Assembly: GCA_902523495.1 (NCBI GenBank)
Contig: CABYZU010000008.1
Coordinates: 1-41,248 of the forward strand
Length of the DNA: 41,248 nt
Reading direction: 5' to 3'
Source: an uncultured Pelagibacteraceae bacterium
GTDB taxonomy: Bacteria; Pseudomonadota; Alphaproteobacteria; Pelagibacterales; Pelagibacteraceae
The first letter of the stretch is position 1; every line of letters starts with the position of its first letter. Below the pieces are notes generated by a model. The model worked only from the letters and a program-made list of their open reading frames with translations, did not search any database and was not told the origin of the DNA. The position numbers and the translations under genes are program-made. This document shows positions 7,702-15,940 of the stretch, piece by piece.

Positions 7702-8759
7702 AATTTAAAATTTGAGGACGTTAATTCATATAAACGACTTATGGTACGTTTAAATGGTTCTTTTAATGATTTAGATGAATTGAATTCACCTAATTCCTTC
7801 TCTGCCGAAACTGCAATCGGTATTTTCTTATCATAAACTATGTCAATTAAAGTTATAAACCGATGTTGTTGATTAGAATTTATATCATCAAATTGTGGTA
7901 TTTTATCAATAAATATAAATTCTGAAACTTTAATTATTTCTAAATAGTCTTCAGCACCTAAATTTTGATCACACAATTCATTAAAACTAAATCTTACTAT
8001 ACCTTCATAGAATTCTTTAATATGAAAATCTCTTCCTTTAATATTAAGTATCTTATTGATCTTTTTTTTATTTTTCGAAATTATCCTAAAATATTTATTC
8101 ATTTTAAAATTAGTTTCTTCATTTAAAGGAAAGAAGTATCTATCATTTTGGTTATCTTTTGATTTTCTATAATCGTCCTCAATTATAAGCTCATATTCTA
8201 TTGTCCTTTTTTTCATTATTTCAATAAATGGCTTGAATTGGTCACGTTGAAGACCATCTTTATATAATTCGGATATCTTTATATTAGAAGTAATTAGAAC
8301 TTTTATATTTTCATTAAATATCTTATCAAATAATTTACCTAATATCATGGCATCTACTATATTAGTTACTTGAAACTCATCAAAATAGATAAGAGAAACT
8401 TTTGATTTGAGATTCTTTACAAACAAGTCAATAATATTTTCATCTTCTTCATTTTTATTTTCATGAACAAAATCATGAAAACTAAGCATAAATTCATTAA
8501 AATGAAGTCTTAATTTTTTTTGAGAAATGAGATTAAAAAAAAAATCTAGGATCATAGTTTTTCCTACACCAACACCACCTCGAAGATAAAAACCTCTCTT
8601 AATCTCTTTTTTTTTAAAGATATTAAGTATAGATGAGCCAAAATTACTTTCATAGAAATCTTGAAGCTTTTTAATTGTGAGAATTTGACTCTGATTATGA
8701 TTTAAGTTTTTTGAATTACAAAATAGTCTAAATTTTTCTTCGAGACTTTTTGGCATCAA
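7698..8759 (-). CDS. zapE: AFG1/ZapE-like AAA-type ATPase
   Basis: 353 residues. Walker A is GGVGVGKT at residues 61-68 in the AFG1 context RGFYLRGGVGVGKTMILDFF; Walker B is SLIYFDEFQVTNIVDAMIL, a signature of the family. A sensor-like LITSN follows. In E. coli ZapE associates with the divisome; mitochondrial AFG1/LACE1 acts in inner-membrane protein quality control. The frame begins ATGATG, with the upstream cupin gene overlapping by 4 bases, and yjbQ overlaps the 3' end by 4 bases. ATPase family is certain, cellular role inferred from homologues. Confidence 0.9.
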   Translation of the reverse strand: MMPKSLEEKFRLFCNSKNLNHNQSQILTIKKLQDFYESNFGSSILNIFKKKEIKRGFYLRGGVGVGKTMILDFFFNLISQKKLRLHFNEFMLSFHDFVHENKNEEDENIIDLFVKNLKSKVSLIYFDEFQVTNIVDAMILGKLFDKIFNENIKVLITSNIKISELYKDGLQRDQFKPFIEIMKKRTIEYELIIEDDYRKSKDNQNDRYFFPLNEETNFKMNKYFRIISKNKKKINKILNIKGRDFHIKEFYEGIVRFSFNELCDQNLGAEDYLEIIKVSEFIFIDKIPQFDDINSNQQHRFITLIDIVYDKKIPIAVSAEKELGEFNSSKSLKEPFKRTISRLYELTSSNFKL

Positions 8760-9187
8760 TCCTTTTTGATTTTAAAATCAATACCGTATTCAGATCTTGG
8801 GCCTTTCCTTAACCCAAAAGGGCCAGCAATAAAAATTGTTAATGGCCTAGTTCCAGGTTTGAGATCAACTCTGTGTAAATTATTAGCAGACCTGAAACCA
8901 ATATAGCCTGGTGGTCGCCAATATTTCCCTGAGCTTAAGGTTTCCCAATACCCTCCTCTAACCACTATCGTCATATAGGGAAAAGGGTGGTTATGAACTC
9001 CTTCACCATGGTCATCAGTCAACATTTCATGAATTAAAATATTAAATGGGAACCATTTTGGTCTATGTCTGAAAATTAAGTAATATCTATTCATCCAGGG
9101 TTTTGCTAGATCAAATCTTGGGTGTGATGGCCCCCTATCTAAAACCACTTTTTTTCTTCCTAACTTATCTAGTAATTTTAAAAACAT
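8756..9187 (-). CDS. Small cupin-fold protein of unknown function
   Basis: 143 residues. The core HNHPFPYMTIVVRGGYWE followed by YIGFRSANNLHRVDL resembles the two cupin motifs: a His-x-His pair with later Gly and His suitable for one metal. The N-terminal third (SHPRFDLAKPWMNRYYLIFRH) is unusual and aromatic-rich. Substrate cannot be deduced; related single-domain cupins occur in phages and marine bacteria. Its start codon shares one base with the bamB stop (TAATG) and its end overlaps zapE by 4 bases, so it is translated as part of the envelope/division-gene run. Confidence 0.65.
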   Translation of the reverse strand: MFLKLLDKLGRKKVVLDRGPSHPRFDLAKPWMNRYYLIFRHRPKWFPFNILIHEMLTDDHGEGVHNHPFPYMTIVVRGGYWETLSSGKYWRPPGYIGFRSANNLHRVDLKPGTRPLTIFIAGPFGLRKGPRSEYGIDFKIKKD

Positions 9188-10488
9188 TAATTTAGTTTAA
9201 TTATAGCATTGTCTTTAACCAAATATAAATTTTTATTTAAAATATGAGGGCGTGAAATTTTGTCATTATCAATTTTAAGAGTCGAAATTGTTTTGCCAGA
9301 TTTTATATCAATCACTAATAATCTTCCTATATTTGTTGACAAATATATATTTTTCAATCCAACAATAAATCCAGTGGGAAAGATTTCATTTCGTTTTTTT
9401 TGATTAAAACTTTTAAATACGTCAGTAATTTTAATTATATTGCCTGTAAATTTGTCAATAACTATTAAATAACCTTCTAATGAAACAGATATCAAAAAAT
9501 TTTCGATTAGAGTGGGCCTCAAATTTGAATTAACAGTATTTTCCCAATTAAAACTTCCAGATTTTATATTAATTGAAAAAAATTGATTTTTATTATTTGA
9601 AAAAAACAAATTGTTTTCATCGGCTATTATATCTGATGTTTCAAGAGAAAAGGCTGACTCATAAATTATGTTACTTTGTGTGGGTAATTGCCAAATTAGT
9701 TCACCATCATTTATATTGACCGCACTTATATCTCCCAAAGAATTGTTAAAGTAAACAATATCCCCAATAATCACCATTGACAACTTTTTTTGCGATCTGA
9801 TTAGTGATGACTCAGTTTGAAAATTCCATAATTCTTTCCCATCTTTTACAGAAAAGCATCTTAAAGTATTTGTAAAATCAATTATAAAAAAACGGTCTTT
9901 AAATATTTTTATCTGTGAATTAAATGGTGCAGTATTATTTTTTGACCAAACTAAATCTCCAGTATCTAAATTTAATATGTAATATTTAGTCAAATTATCT
10001 GCAACTATTAAAAATTTATCATTATTTGCAAATTGTAAAATTGGATCTAATTTTTTCTCTGATTTGGAATAATAATTTTTTTTCCAAATTAATTTTGAAT
10101 TTTTATCAAATTGTAAAATTGTACCCTTATCATCAAAAAAAATTATATTTTCTTTATTAAAAGAAATGACGGGTTCAACCTGATAAAAATTTTCAATTTT
10201 CGAAAACTTATATTTTGAGGATTTTTTTAGTATTCCATCAAAGTTAACTCTTCCATCGTTATTTGTAAGTTTTTTTGATAACTTTGTCTTTCCAGGCTTT
10301 GAACTAAAATTCAAATTTATATTGGTATTTAATTCTTTACTTAAAGTTTTTTTATCATTAAAAATTTTTTCAAATTTTTTTTCTTCGAGTTCAGTTATTT
10401 TTTCTAAAGTCCAAAACTTAGAGTTTTTATTTAAAGAACAACCAGAGCAAAAAAAAATAATTAAAAATAAATTTAAAATTTTATTCAC
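9187..10488 (-). CDS. bamB: BamB-like outer-membrane assembly lipoprotein (PQQ-type beta-propeller)
   Basis: 433 residues. A lipoprotein signal ends FFCSGC, with Cys17 as the predicted lipidated residue. After a charged linker come repeated propeller blades with W/G-rich signatures (ILQFDKNSKLIWKKNY, LDTGDLVWSKNN, VKDGKELWNFQ, INDGELIWQLP, IKSGSFNWENT). BamB is the periplasmic scaffold of the BAM complex that inserts outer-membrane beta-barrels. The gene upstream is the YfgM-like protein (8-base overlap), the same order as in E. coli, which supports the call; the der GTPase that often follows is absent. Confidence 0.85.
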   Translation of the reverse strand: MNKILNLFLIIFFCSGCSLNKNSKFWTLEKITELEEKKFEKIFNDKKTLSKELNTNINLNFSSKPGKTKLSKKLTNNDGRVNFDGILKKSSKYKFSKIENFYQVEPVISFNKENIIFFDDKGTILQFDKNSKLIWKKNYYSKSEKKLDPILQFANNDKFLIVADNLTKYYILNLDTGDLVWSKNNTAPFNSQIKIFKDRFFIIDFTNTLRCFSVKDGKELWNFQTESSLIRSQKKLSMVIIGDIVYFNNSLGDISAVNINDGELIWQLPTQSNIIYESAFSLETSDIIADENNLFFSNNKNQFFSINIKSGSFNWENTVNSNLRPTLIENFLISVSLEGYLIVIDKFTGNIIKITDVFKSFNQKKRNEIFPTGFIVGLKNIYLSTNIGRLLVIDIKSGKTISTLKIDNDKISRPHILNKNLYLVKDNAIIKLN

Positions 10489-11125
10489 TTAAATCTCTAC
10501 TAAGTCTTTTTTGAGACTCTAATTTAATTTCTTGATTAGCTTCATTCAAGTTTATTATTTGAGTAAAAAATTCTTTTGATTTTTGCATCTCATTTTTTGA
10601 ATAAAAATATTCAGCCATTAAGTATAATGCATGAGCTTTCCAAATGCTCGTAGACCTTATTATAGGATTAAGAATATTTAAAAGTTCAACTTCGTTGCTA
10701 TTATTCGCATTATAGAGTGCTTTTTTGTAAATATTCAAATTTCTAATTTCATCATCTAAAGAAATTTCGTCTATTATAACATCAAATAACTCGTTTATTT
10801 TATTTTTTTCATCTATCAATTTATTATCTATTATAAAATAAAGGGATAATGGCGAATAAGTTGAATCTTTTTTATTAATTAATTTAATTAAATCCCGAGC
10901 TGTTTGCTCTTTATTATCTTCCGAGTAATTAATAATTATTGAATTGAAGTCATCTGACATTTTTATTTTTTGATTGTTTTTGTACTCACCAAAAGAAAAA
11001 TAACCAATTAAAGATATAGAAATAAGAATTATTGCTAAAATTAATCTTTTTTTATTTGTAATAAAAAAATTTTTTATTTTTTCATTTCTTGTGTTGGCAT
11101 TGATTATTGAAATATCCTCATCCAT
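10481..11125 (-). CDS. YfgM-like membrane-anchored TPR protein
   Basis: 214 residues: a short cytoplasmic N-terminus, one membrane helix at about residues 27-47 (RLILAIILISISLIGYFSFG), then an all-helical domain with TPR-like character (KAHALYLMAEYFYSKNEMQKSKEFFTQIINLN). This matches the YfgM / ancillary SecYEG translocon family, which links SecYEG to periplasmic chaperones. The sequence itself is divergent, and the call leans on topology and on its position immediately upstream of and overlapping bamB. It begins 2 bases after the acnA stop. Confidence 0.75.
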   Translation of the reverse strand: MDEDISIINANTRNEKIKNFFITNKKRLILAIILISISLIGYFSFGEYKNNQKIKMSDDFNSIIINYSEDNKEQTARDLIKLINKKDSTYSPLSLYFIIDNKLIDEKNKINELFDVIIDEISLDDEIRNLNIYKKALYNANNSNEVELLNILNPIIRSTSIWKAHALYLMAEYFYSKNEMQKSKEFFTQIINLNEANQEIKLESQKRLSRDLSE

Positions 11126-11127
11126 AC

Positions 11128-13797
11128 TTAAATCATATTTCTTAGAACGTACTGAAGTATTCCGCCATTTTTGTAGTATTCCAACTCATTTTTGGTATCG
11201 ATTCTGCACAAAGTTTCAATTATTTTTACGTCACCTGATAAATATCTTATCTCTACTTTTACTTTATCAGACGGATTAATACCTTTCTCAATATCTACTA
11301 TACTTATTAATTCTGAACCTGTTAAATTTAAATTTTTTCTATTCATATTGTCAATAAATTGTAATGGCAATATTCCCATTCCTATTAAATTAGACCTGTG
11401 TATTCTTTCAAAACTCTCAGTAATTACGACCTTAACTCCCAATAATTTTGTACCTTTTGCAGCCCAATCACGAGAGGAACCTGTTCCGTATTCTTTTCCA
11501 CCAATTATTACTAAATCAGTCCCTCTTTTTTTATACTCTACTACCGCATCATAAACAGACATTACTTTTTCTTCTGGATATAATTTTGTAAAACCGCCTT
11601 CGGTGCCAGGTGCCATTTCGTTTTTAATTCTTATATTAGCAAATGTGCCTCTCATCATAACTTCATGATTTCCACGTCTAGAGCCATATGAGTTATAATC
11701 CTTGGGTAGAATTTGATAATTCATAAAATATTCTCCTGTAGGACTATTTTTTTGAATATTTCCTGCTGGAGAAATATGGTCAGTAGTTACCATATCACCT
11801 AAAATTAATAATGGTCTCGCATTTTTAATTTCTTTAAAACCTTCAGGTTTATCTGTGAGATTATCAAAAAATGGAGGTTTTTTTACATAAGTAGAATTTT
11901 CATCCCAATTATAAATACTACTTTTTTCTGTTTTAATTTCCTGCCATTGTTTTGGTCCTTCAGAAACATTTGAATATCTTTTAACAAACATATCTGCGTT
12001 AAGTGAATTTTTTAAAGTTTCTTCTATTTCTTTATTTGAGGGCCAAATATCTTTTAAAAAAATATCGTTACCATTTTTATCTTGTCCAAATGAGTCATTA
12101 AATAAATCAAATTCCATATGACCTGCAAGTGCATAAGCTACTACTAGTGGTGGGGATGCCAGATAATTTGCTTTAACATGGGGTGAAATCCTACCTTCGA
12201 AGTTTCTGTTACCTGATAAAACTGAAACAGCATATAAGTTTTCTTTTTGTATACCCTCAACAATGTTATCAGCTAATGGACCTGAATTACCAATGCAAGT
12301 TGTGCATCCATAGCCAACCAAATTAAATCCTAATTGATCTAAATAAGTGTTCAAACCAGCTTTTTCTAAATAATCGGTAACCACTTTAGATCCTGGAGCT
12401 AAAGATGTTTTGACCCATGGTTTTACATTCAGCCCTAACTCAACTGCTTTTTTTGCAAGCAATCCTGCCCCAATTAAAACATTTGGATTTGAAGTGTTAG
12501 TACAGGATGTGATTGCTGCTATTAAAATTGAGCCATCTTTAATCTCGTAATCTGTATCTTTAACCCTAAAAATTTTATAATCTTCTCTATTTGTAGCTTC
12601 CTTAAATACTTTTCTAAAATTACTAGATGCATCTGATAAAAGAACTTTGTCTTGTGGTCTCTTGGGTCCTGAAATTGTTGGAACTACGGTTGACATATCT
12701 AAAGAAATCTTATCACTGAATTCAATCTCATCACTTGCCCAAAGACCTTGCTCTTTTGCGTATTTTTCAACTATTTCGACAGTTTCTTTGTCTCTTCCAG
12801 AAAATTCTAAATATTTTAATGTTTCTCCATCTATAGGGAAAAAACCGCAAGTGGCCCCATATTCAGGAGCCATATTGGCAATTGTTGCTCTGTCTGCTAA
12901 TGTAAGATTTTTTAATCCTTCGCCATAAAATTCTACAAACTTTCCGACAACACCTTTGTCTCTCAACATTTTAACTACGGTAAGAACTAAATCTGTAGCT
13001 GTTGTGCCTTCAGGCATTTTTTTTGTAAATTCAAATCCTATAACCTCAGGAATTAACATTGAAATTGGTTGTCCTAACATGCCAGCTTCGGCTTCTATTC
13101 CACCAACTCCCCAACCTAGAACTGATAAACCGTTTACCATTGTTGTATGACTATCGGTTCCAACAAGTGTATCAGGGAATAGATATTCTTCTCCTTTATA
13201 TTTCTCTGACCAAACTACTTTTGACAAGTATTCTAAATTGACCTGGTGACAAATTCCAGTTCCTGGAGGAACTATCCTAAAATTATCAAATGCACCTTGA
13301 CCCCATTTTAAAAAAGAATATCTCTCCCCATTTCTCTTGAATTCAATATCCACATTTTTCTCAAAAGAATCTTTTTTAGCGGATTGATCAACTTGAACTG
13401 AATGATCGATAACTAAGTCGACTGCTGACAAAGGATTAATAGTGTTTGGATCTTTATTTTTTTCTTTTACGGCCTCTCTCATTGCAGCTAAATCAGCCAC
13501 AGCTGGGATTCCTGTATAGTCCTGAAGTAAAACTCTCGCTGGTCTATAAGCTATCTCCGTTTTAGAACTTTTTATGTGAAGCCAAGATTTAATTGCTTCG
13601 ATTTGATTTCTATTTACTGATAGATCGTCCTCATATCTCAAAAGGTTTTCCAACAAAACTTTAAGTGACTTTGGTAATTTTGATATACCATCTAATCCAT
13701 TTGCCTCTGCTTTTGATAAAGAATAAATTTTAAAATCTTTTCCATTCACCTTTAGATTTGATAAAGATTTGTAAGAGTTTTTATTTCCTGGTTTCAT
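11128..13797 (-). CDS. acnA: Aconitate hydratase A
   Basis: 889 residues, the AcnA/IRP-type length. It converts citrate to isocitrate in the TCA cycle. The three [4Fe-4S] ligands are present in AITSCTNTSNPNVLIGAG and YGCTTCIGNSGPL. Other family blocks are PGTGICHQVNLEYL, VGTDSHTTMVNGLSVLGWGVGG, SVLSGNRNFEGRI and the swivel-domain GGKEYGTGSSRDWAAKG. It sits in a minus-strand run between a LysE-type exporter (3 bases) and yfgM/bamB (2 bases). Together with icd at 36242 it covers citrate to 2-oxoglutarate. Confidence 0.97.
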   Translation of the reverse strand: MKPGNKNSYKSLSNLKVNGKDFKIYSLSKAEANGLDGISKLPKSLKVLLENLLRYEDDLSVNRNQIEAIKSWLHIKSSKTEIAYRPARVLLQDYTGIPAVADLAAMREAVKEKNKDPNTINPLSAVDLVIDHSVQVDQSAKKDSFEKNVDIEFKRNGERYSFLKWGQGAFDNFRIVPPGTGICHQVNLEYLSKVVWSEKYKGEEYLFPDTLVGTDSHTTMVNGLSVLGWGVGGIEAEAGMLGQPISMLIPEVIGFEFTKKMPEGTTATDLVLTVVKMLRDKGVVGKFVEFYGEGLKNLTLADRATIANMAPEYGATCGFFPIDGETLKYLEFSGRDKETVEIVEKYAKEQGLWASDEIEFSDKISLDMSTVVPTISGPKRPQDKVLLSDASSNFRKVFKEATNREDYKIFRVKDTDYEIKDGSILIAAITSCTNTSNPNVLIGAGLLAKKAVELGLNVKPWVKTSLAPGSKVVTDYLEKAGLNTYLDQLGFNLVGYGCTTCIGNSGPLADNIVEGIQKENLYAVSVLSGNRNFEGRISPHVKANYLASPPLVVAYALAGHMEFDLFNDSFGQDKNGNDIFLKDIWPSNKEIEETLKNSLNADMFVKRYSNVSEGPKQWQEIKTEKSSIYNWDENSTYVKKPPFFDNLTDKPEGFKEIKNARPLLILGDMVTTDHISPAGNIQKNSPTGEYFMNYQILPKDYNSYGSRRGNHEVMMRGTFANIRIKNEMAPGTEGGFTKLYPEEKVMSVYDAVVEYKKRGTDLVIIGGKEYGTGSSRDWAAKGTKLLGVKVVITESFERIHRSNLIGMGILPLQFIDNMNRKNLNLTGSELISIVDIEKGINPSDKVKVEIRYLSGDVKIIETLCRIDTKNELEYYKNGGILQYVLRNMI

Positions 13798-13800
13798 GCT

Positions 13801-14391
13801 TTATATATAAAATGTAATTATGCTCAAAAGAAGAAGCCCTGACATAACATAATTAAAGTATTTAATAAATTTCTCATTTGTCGCAAATTTCCTAAGGTAT
13901 TTACCCACCAAAGTCCAAAAAGTGATACTTGATAAGGACACGAGAAAAGCAAACAAGACAACTTGAGTCGCGTAATTTAAATAATTTTCTCCATATTCAA
14001 CATATGTGGATACTATGATTATTCCTATCAAAACACCCTTTGGATTTAAAAATTGAAATATAAAAGTGTCTAAAAAAGATATCGGATTTTTATCTTTTTT
14101 TTCTGCAGAAGATTTTGAAAAACTAATTTTGTAAGCTAAATAAATTAAAAATAAACTTCCCAAATATTTTAATATAGTTTGAATGATTGGAAATAATTTA
14201 AAAATATTAACTAAACCAATAGTTAATGCTAATACAACAGAAGTAAATCCAAGAGTGACACCAAATATATGTGGAATTGTTTTTTTAATTCCAAAATTAA
14301 AACCTGAATATGATGCAACTATATTATTTGGGCCAGGCGTATATGCGGCTACTATCCAAAATAATGCCATAGATAAAAATTCTGGATGCAT
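13801..14391 (-). CDS. LysE/RhtB family amino-acid exporter
   Basis: 196 residues with about six membrane helices. The start ALFWIVAAYTPGPNNIVASYSG carries the TPGPN motif typical of the family, followed by the conserved Gly-rich GIKKTIPHIFGVTLGF. FQFLNPKGVLIGII is the second family landmark (NPK). Members export amino acids such as lysine, threonine and homoserine-type compounds; the substrate here cannot be read from sequence. It lies 3 bases upstream of acnA and 2 bases downstream of csaA. Confidence 0.88.
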   Translation of the reverse strand: MHPEFLSMALFWIVAAYTPGPNNIVASYSGFNFGIKKTIPHIFGVTLGFTSVVLALTIGLVNIFKLFPIIQTILKYLGSLFLIYLAYKISFSKSSAEKKDKNPISFLDTFIFQFLNPKGVLIGIIIVSTYVEYGENYLNYATQVVLFAFLVSLSSITFWTLVGKYLRKFATNEKFIKYFNYVMSGLLLLSIITFYI

Positions 14392-14393
14392 AT

Positions 14394-14735
14394 TTAAGCT
14401 ATAGGCAAACCATTCTCTACTTTTTGAGATGGGTGGACTAATGTAACTTTACCCTCAGGATCAATAGAGCCTAAAAGTAAAAACTGAGATTTCACACCAG
14501 CTATATTTTTCTCTGGAAAGTTACAAACACCAATAACTTGTTTACCAACTAAGTTTTCCTCATTATAGAAATGTGTTATTTGAGCTGACGAAGTCTTAAC
14601 ACCAATTTCTTTGCCAAAGTCAACTTCAACAACTAAAGATGGTTTTCTAGCTTTTTCATTTTTTTTTACTGTTAATACAGTTCCAAGTCTAATATCTATT
14701 TTTTCAAATTGATCGTAGGTTATTTGTAGTTTCAT
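14394..14735 (-). CDS. csaA: CsaA-like tRNA-binding domain protein
   Basis: 113 residues consisting of one OB-fold tRNA-binding domain. FEKIDIRLGTVLTVKKNEKARKP, GKQVIGVCNFPEKNIAGVKS and FLLLGSIDPEGKVTLVHPS are characteristic of CsaA and the C-terminal domain of MetRS. CsaA has been described as a secretion chaperone and an RNA-binding protein; role unproven in this lineage. It is the first gene of the minus-strand run to yjbQ, and its start faces argE across only 26 bases. Confidence 0.88.
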   Translation of the reverse strand: MKLQITYDQFEKIDIRLGTVLTVKKNEKARKPSLVVEVDFGKEIGVKTSSAQITHFYNEENLVGKQVIGVCNFPEKNIAGVKSQFLLLGSIDPEGKVTLVHPSQKVENGLPIA

Positions 14736-14745
14736 AATAATAATG

Positions 14746-14751
14746 TATAAT
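14746..14751 (+). promoter_or_regulatory. Candidate -10 box just upstream of argE
   Basis: A perfect TATAAT lies 10 bases upstream of the argE ATG in a 26-base divergent spacer. A start site 6-8 bases downstream would give a nearly leaderless mRNA. The -35 would fall inside csaA; the best candidate (TTGTAG, 14724-14729, 16-base spacer) is weak. Confidence 0.35.
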
Positions 14752-14761
14752 TGATTTAATT

Positions 14762-15940
14762 ATGGGTATTGATAACAATTTATACGAAAAATCAATAAAG
14801 ATATTGACTGATCTAATATCTTTTCAAACTATTTCTGGAAGTGATAATACTAAATTAATAAATTATTGTGAAAAAATCCTAAATAATCTTGGGATAGAAA
14901 CATTCAAAGTTTTTGATGATGAGAAAAAACGAGTTAATTTATTTGGAACTTTAAAGGCAAAAAAAACAAACGGAAAAAAACCGATCATATTATCTGGTCA
15001 TACTGATGTAGTTCCAGTTTCAAAAGGATGGTCAACAGATCCTTTTAAGGCAACAATAAAAGATAAAAAATTATACGGCAGAGGGTCTTGCGATATGAAA
15101 GGATTTATAGCATGTACTCTTGCTTACGCCCCAATTCTTACTCAAAATAATTTAGATCGTGATTTCCATTTTTGCTTTACTTTTGATGAAGAGACGGCAT
15201 GTATAGGTGCACCACTTTTGATTAAAGAAATGAAAAAAAGAAATATTAAAAATGGAATATGTATAGTTGGTGAACCAACTAAAATGAAAATTATTGATGC
15301 TCATAAAGGTATGAATGAGTATACTACATACTTTGGAGGTCTTGCAGGACATAGTTCAAAACCTCATGAGGGTGTTAACGCGATTGAATATGCATCGAGA
15401 TATATAAACAAACTATTAGAAATTAGAAAAGAATTAATTAAACGTGCTCCAGAAAATTGTATATTTGATCCTCCTTACTCAACTCTATCTATAGGTGGTA
15501 TATCAGGCGGAATTGCACACAATGTAATAGCTGATAAATGTAAAGTTGAATGGGAAACTAGACCAGTTAATAAGTCAGATGGTGATTTTGTAAATAAAGA
15601 AATTGAAAAATTTACAAATGAGGAACTTCTGTATGACATGAAGAAAGTTTTCCCAAAAGCTTATATTAAAAAAGAGATTATTGGTGAAGTTATTGGCTTT
15701 GAAAAAATAGATGCATCTGAAGCATGTGAATTTGTTGCATCTATAACAGGTGATAACTCAAGACAAGTTGTATCTTTTGGAACAGAAGCTGGGTTATTTC
15801 AAGAAGTGGGTATAAGCACAGTCGTATGTGGACCTGGTTCCATTGAACAAGCACATAAAATTGACGAGTTTATTGAACTAGATGAATTAAAAAAATGTTT
15901 AAATTTTTTAGAAGGTATTAAGAATAGATCAATAAATTAA
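14762..15940 (+). CDS. argE: Acetylornithine deacetylase (M20 family)
   Basis: 392 residues, proteobacterial ArgE size. It removes the acetyl group from N-acetylornithine in arginine synthesis. Metal-ligand motifs in order: SGHTDVVP (His/Asp), YGRGSCDMKG (bridging Asp), FTFDEETACIGA (catalytic Glu pair), GEPTKMKIIDAHKG and GPGSIEQAHKIDEF (His near the C-terminus). The lid domain insert GLAGHSSKPHEGVNAIEYA is also typical. No Shine-Dalgarno is evident. It stands alone on the plus strand, and its stop shares a TTAA with the convergent aldehyde dehydrogenase. Another M20 amidohydrolase specificity is possible but ArgE fits best. Confidence 0.88.
   Translation: MGIDNNLYEKSIKILTDLISFQTISGSDNTKLINYCEKILNNLGIETFKVFDDEKKRVNLFGTLKAKKTNGKKPIILSGHTDVVPVSKGWSTDPFKATIKDKKLYGRGSCDMKGFIACTLAYAPILTQNNLDRDFHFCFTFDEETACIGAPLLIKEMKKRNIKNGICIVGEPTKMKIIDAHKGMNEYTTYFGGLAGHSSKPHEGVNAIEYASRYINKLLEIRKELIKRAPENCIFDPPYSTLSIGGISGGIAHNVIADKCKVEWETRPVNKSDGDFVNKEIEKFTNEELLYDMKKVFPKAYIKKEIIGEVIGFEKIDASEACEFVASITGDNSRQVVSFGTEAGLFQEVGISTVVCGPGSIEQAHKIDEFIELDELKKCLNFLEGIKNRSIN

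Noticed and set aside
14762..15940. argE-like gene as the missing ectoine-pathway deacetylase DoeB
   Set aside because: It is a standard M20 ArgE by motif, whereas DoeB belongs to the aspartoacylase/succinylglutamate desuccinylase family, and it is 13 kb away in a separate unit.
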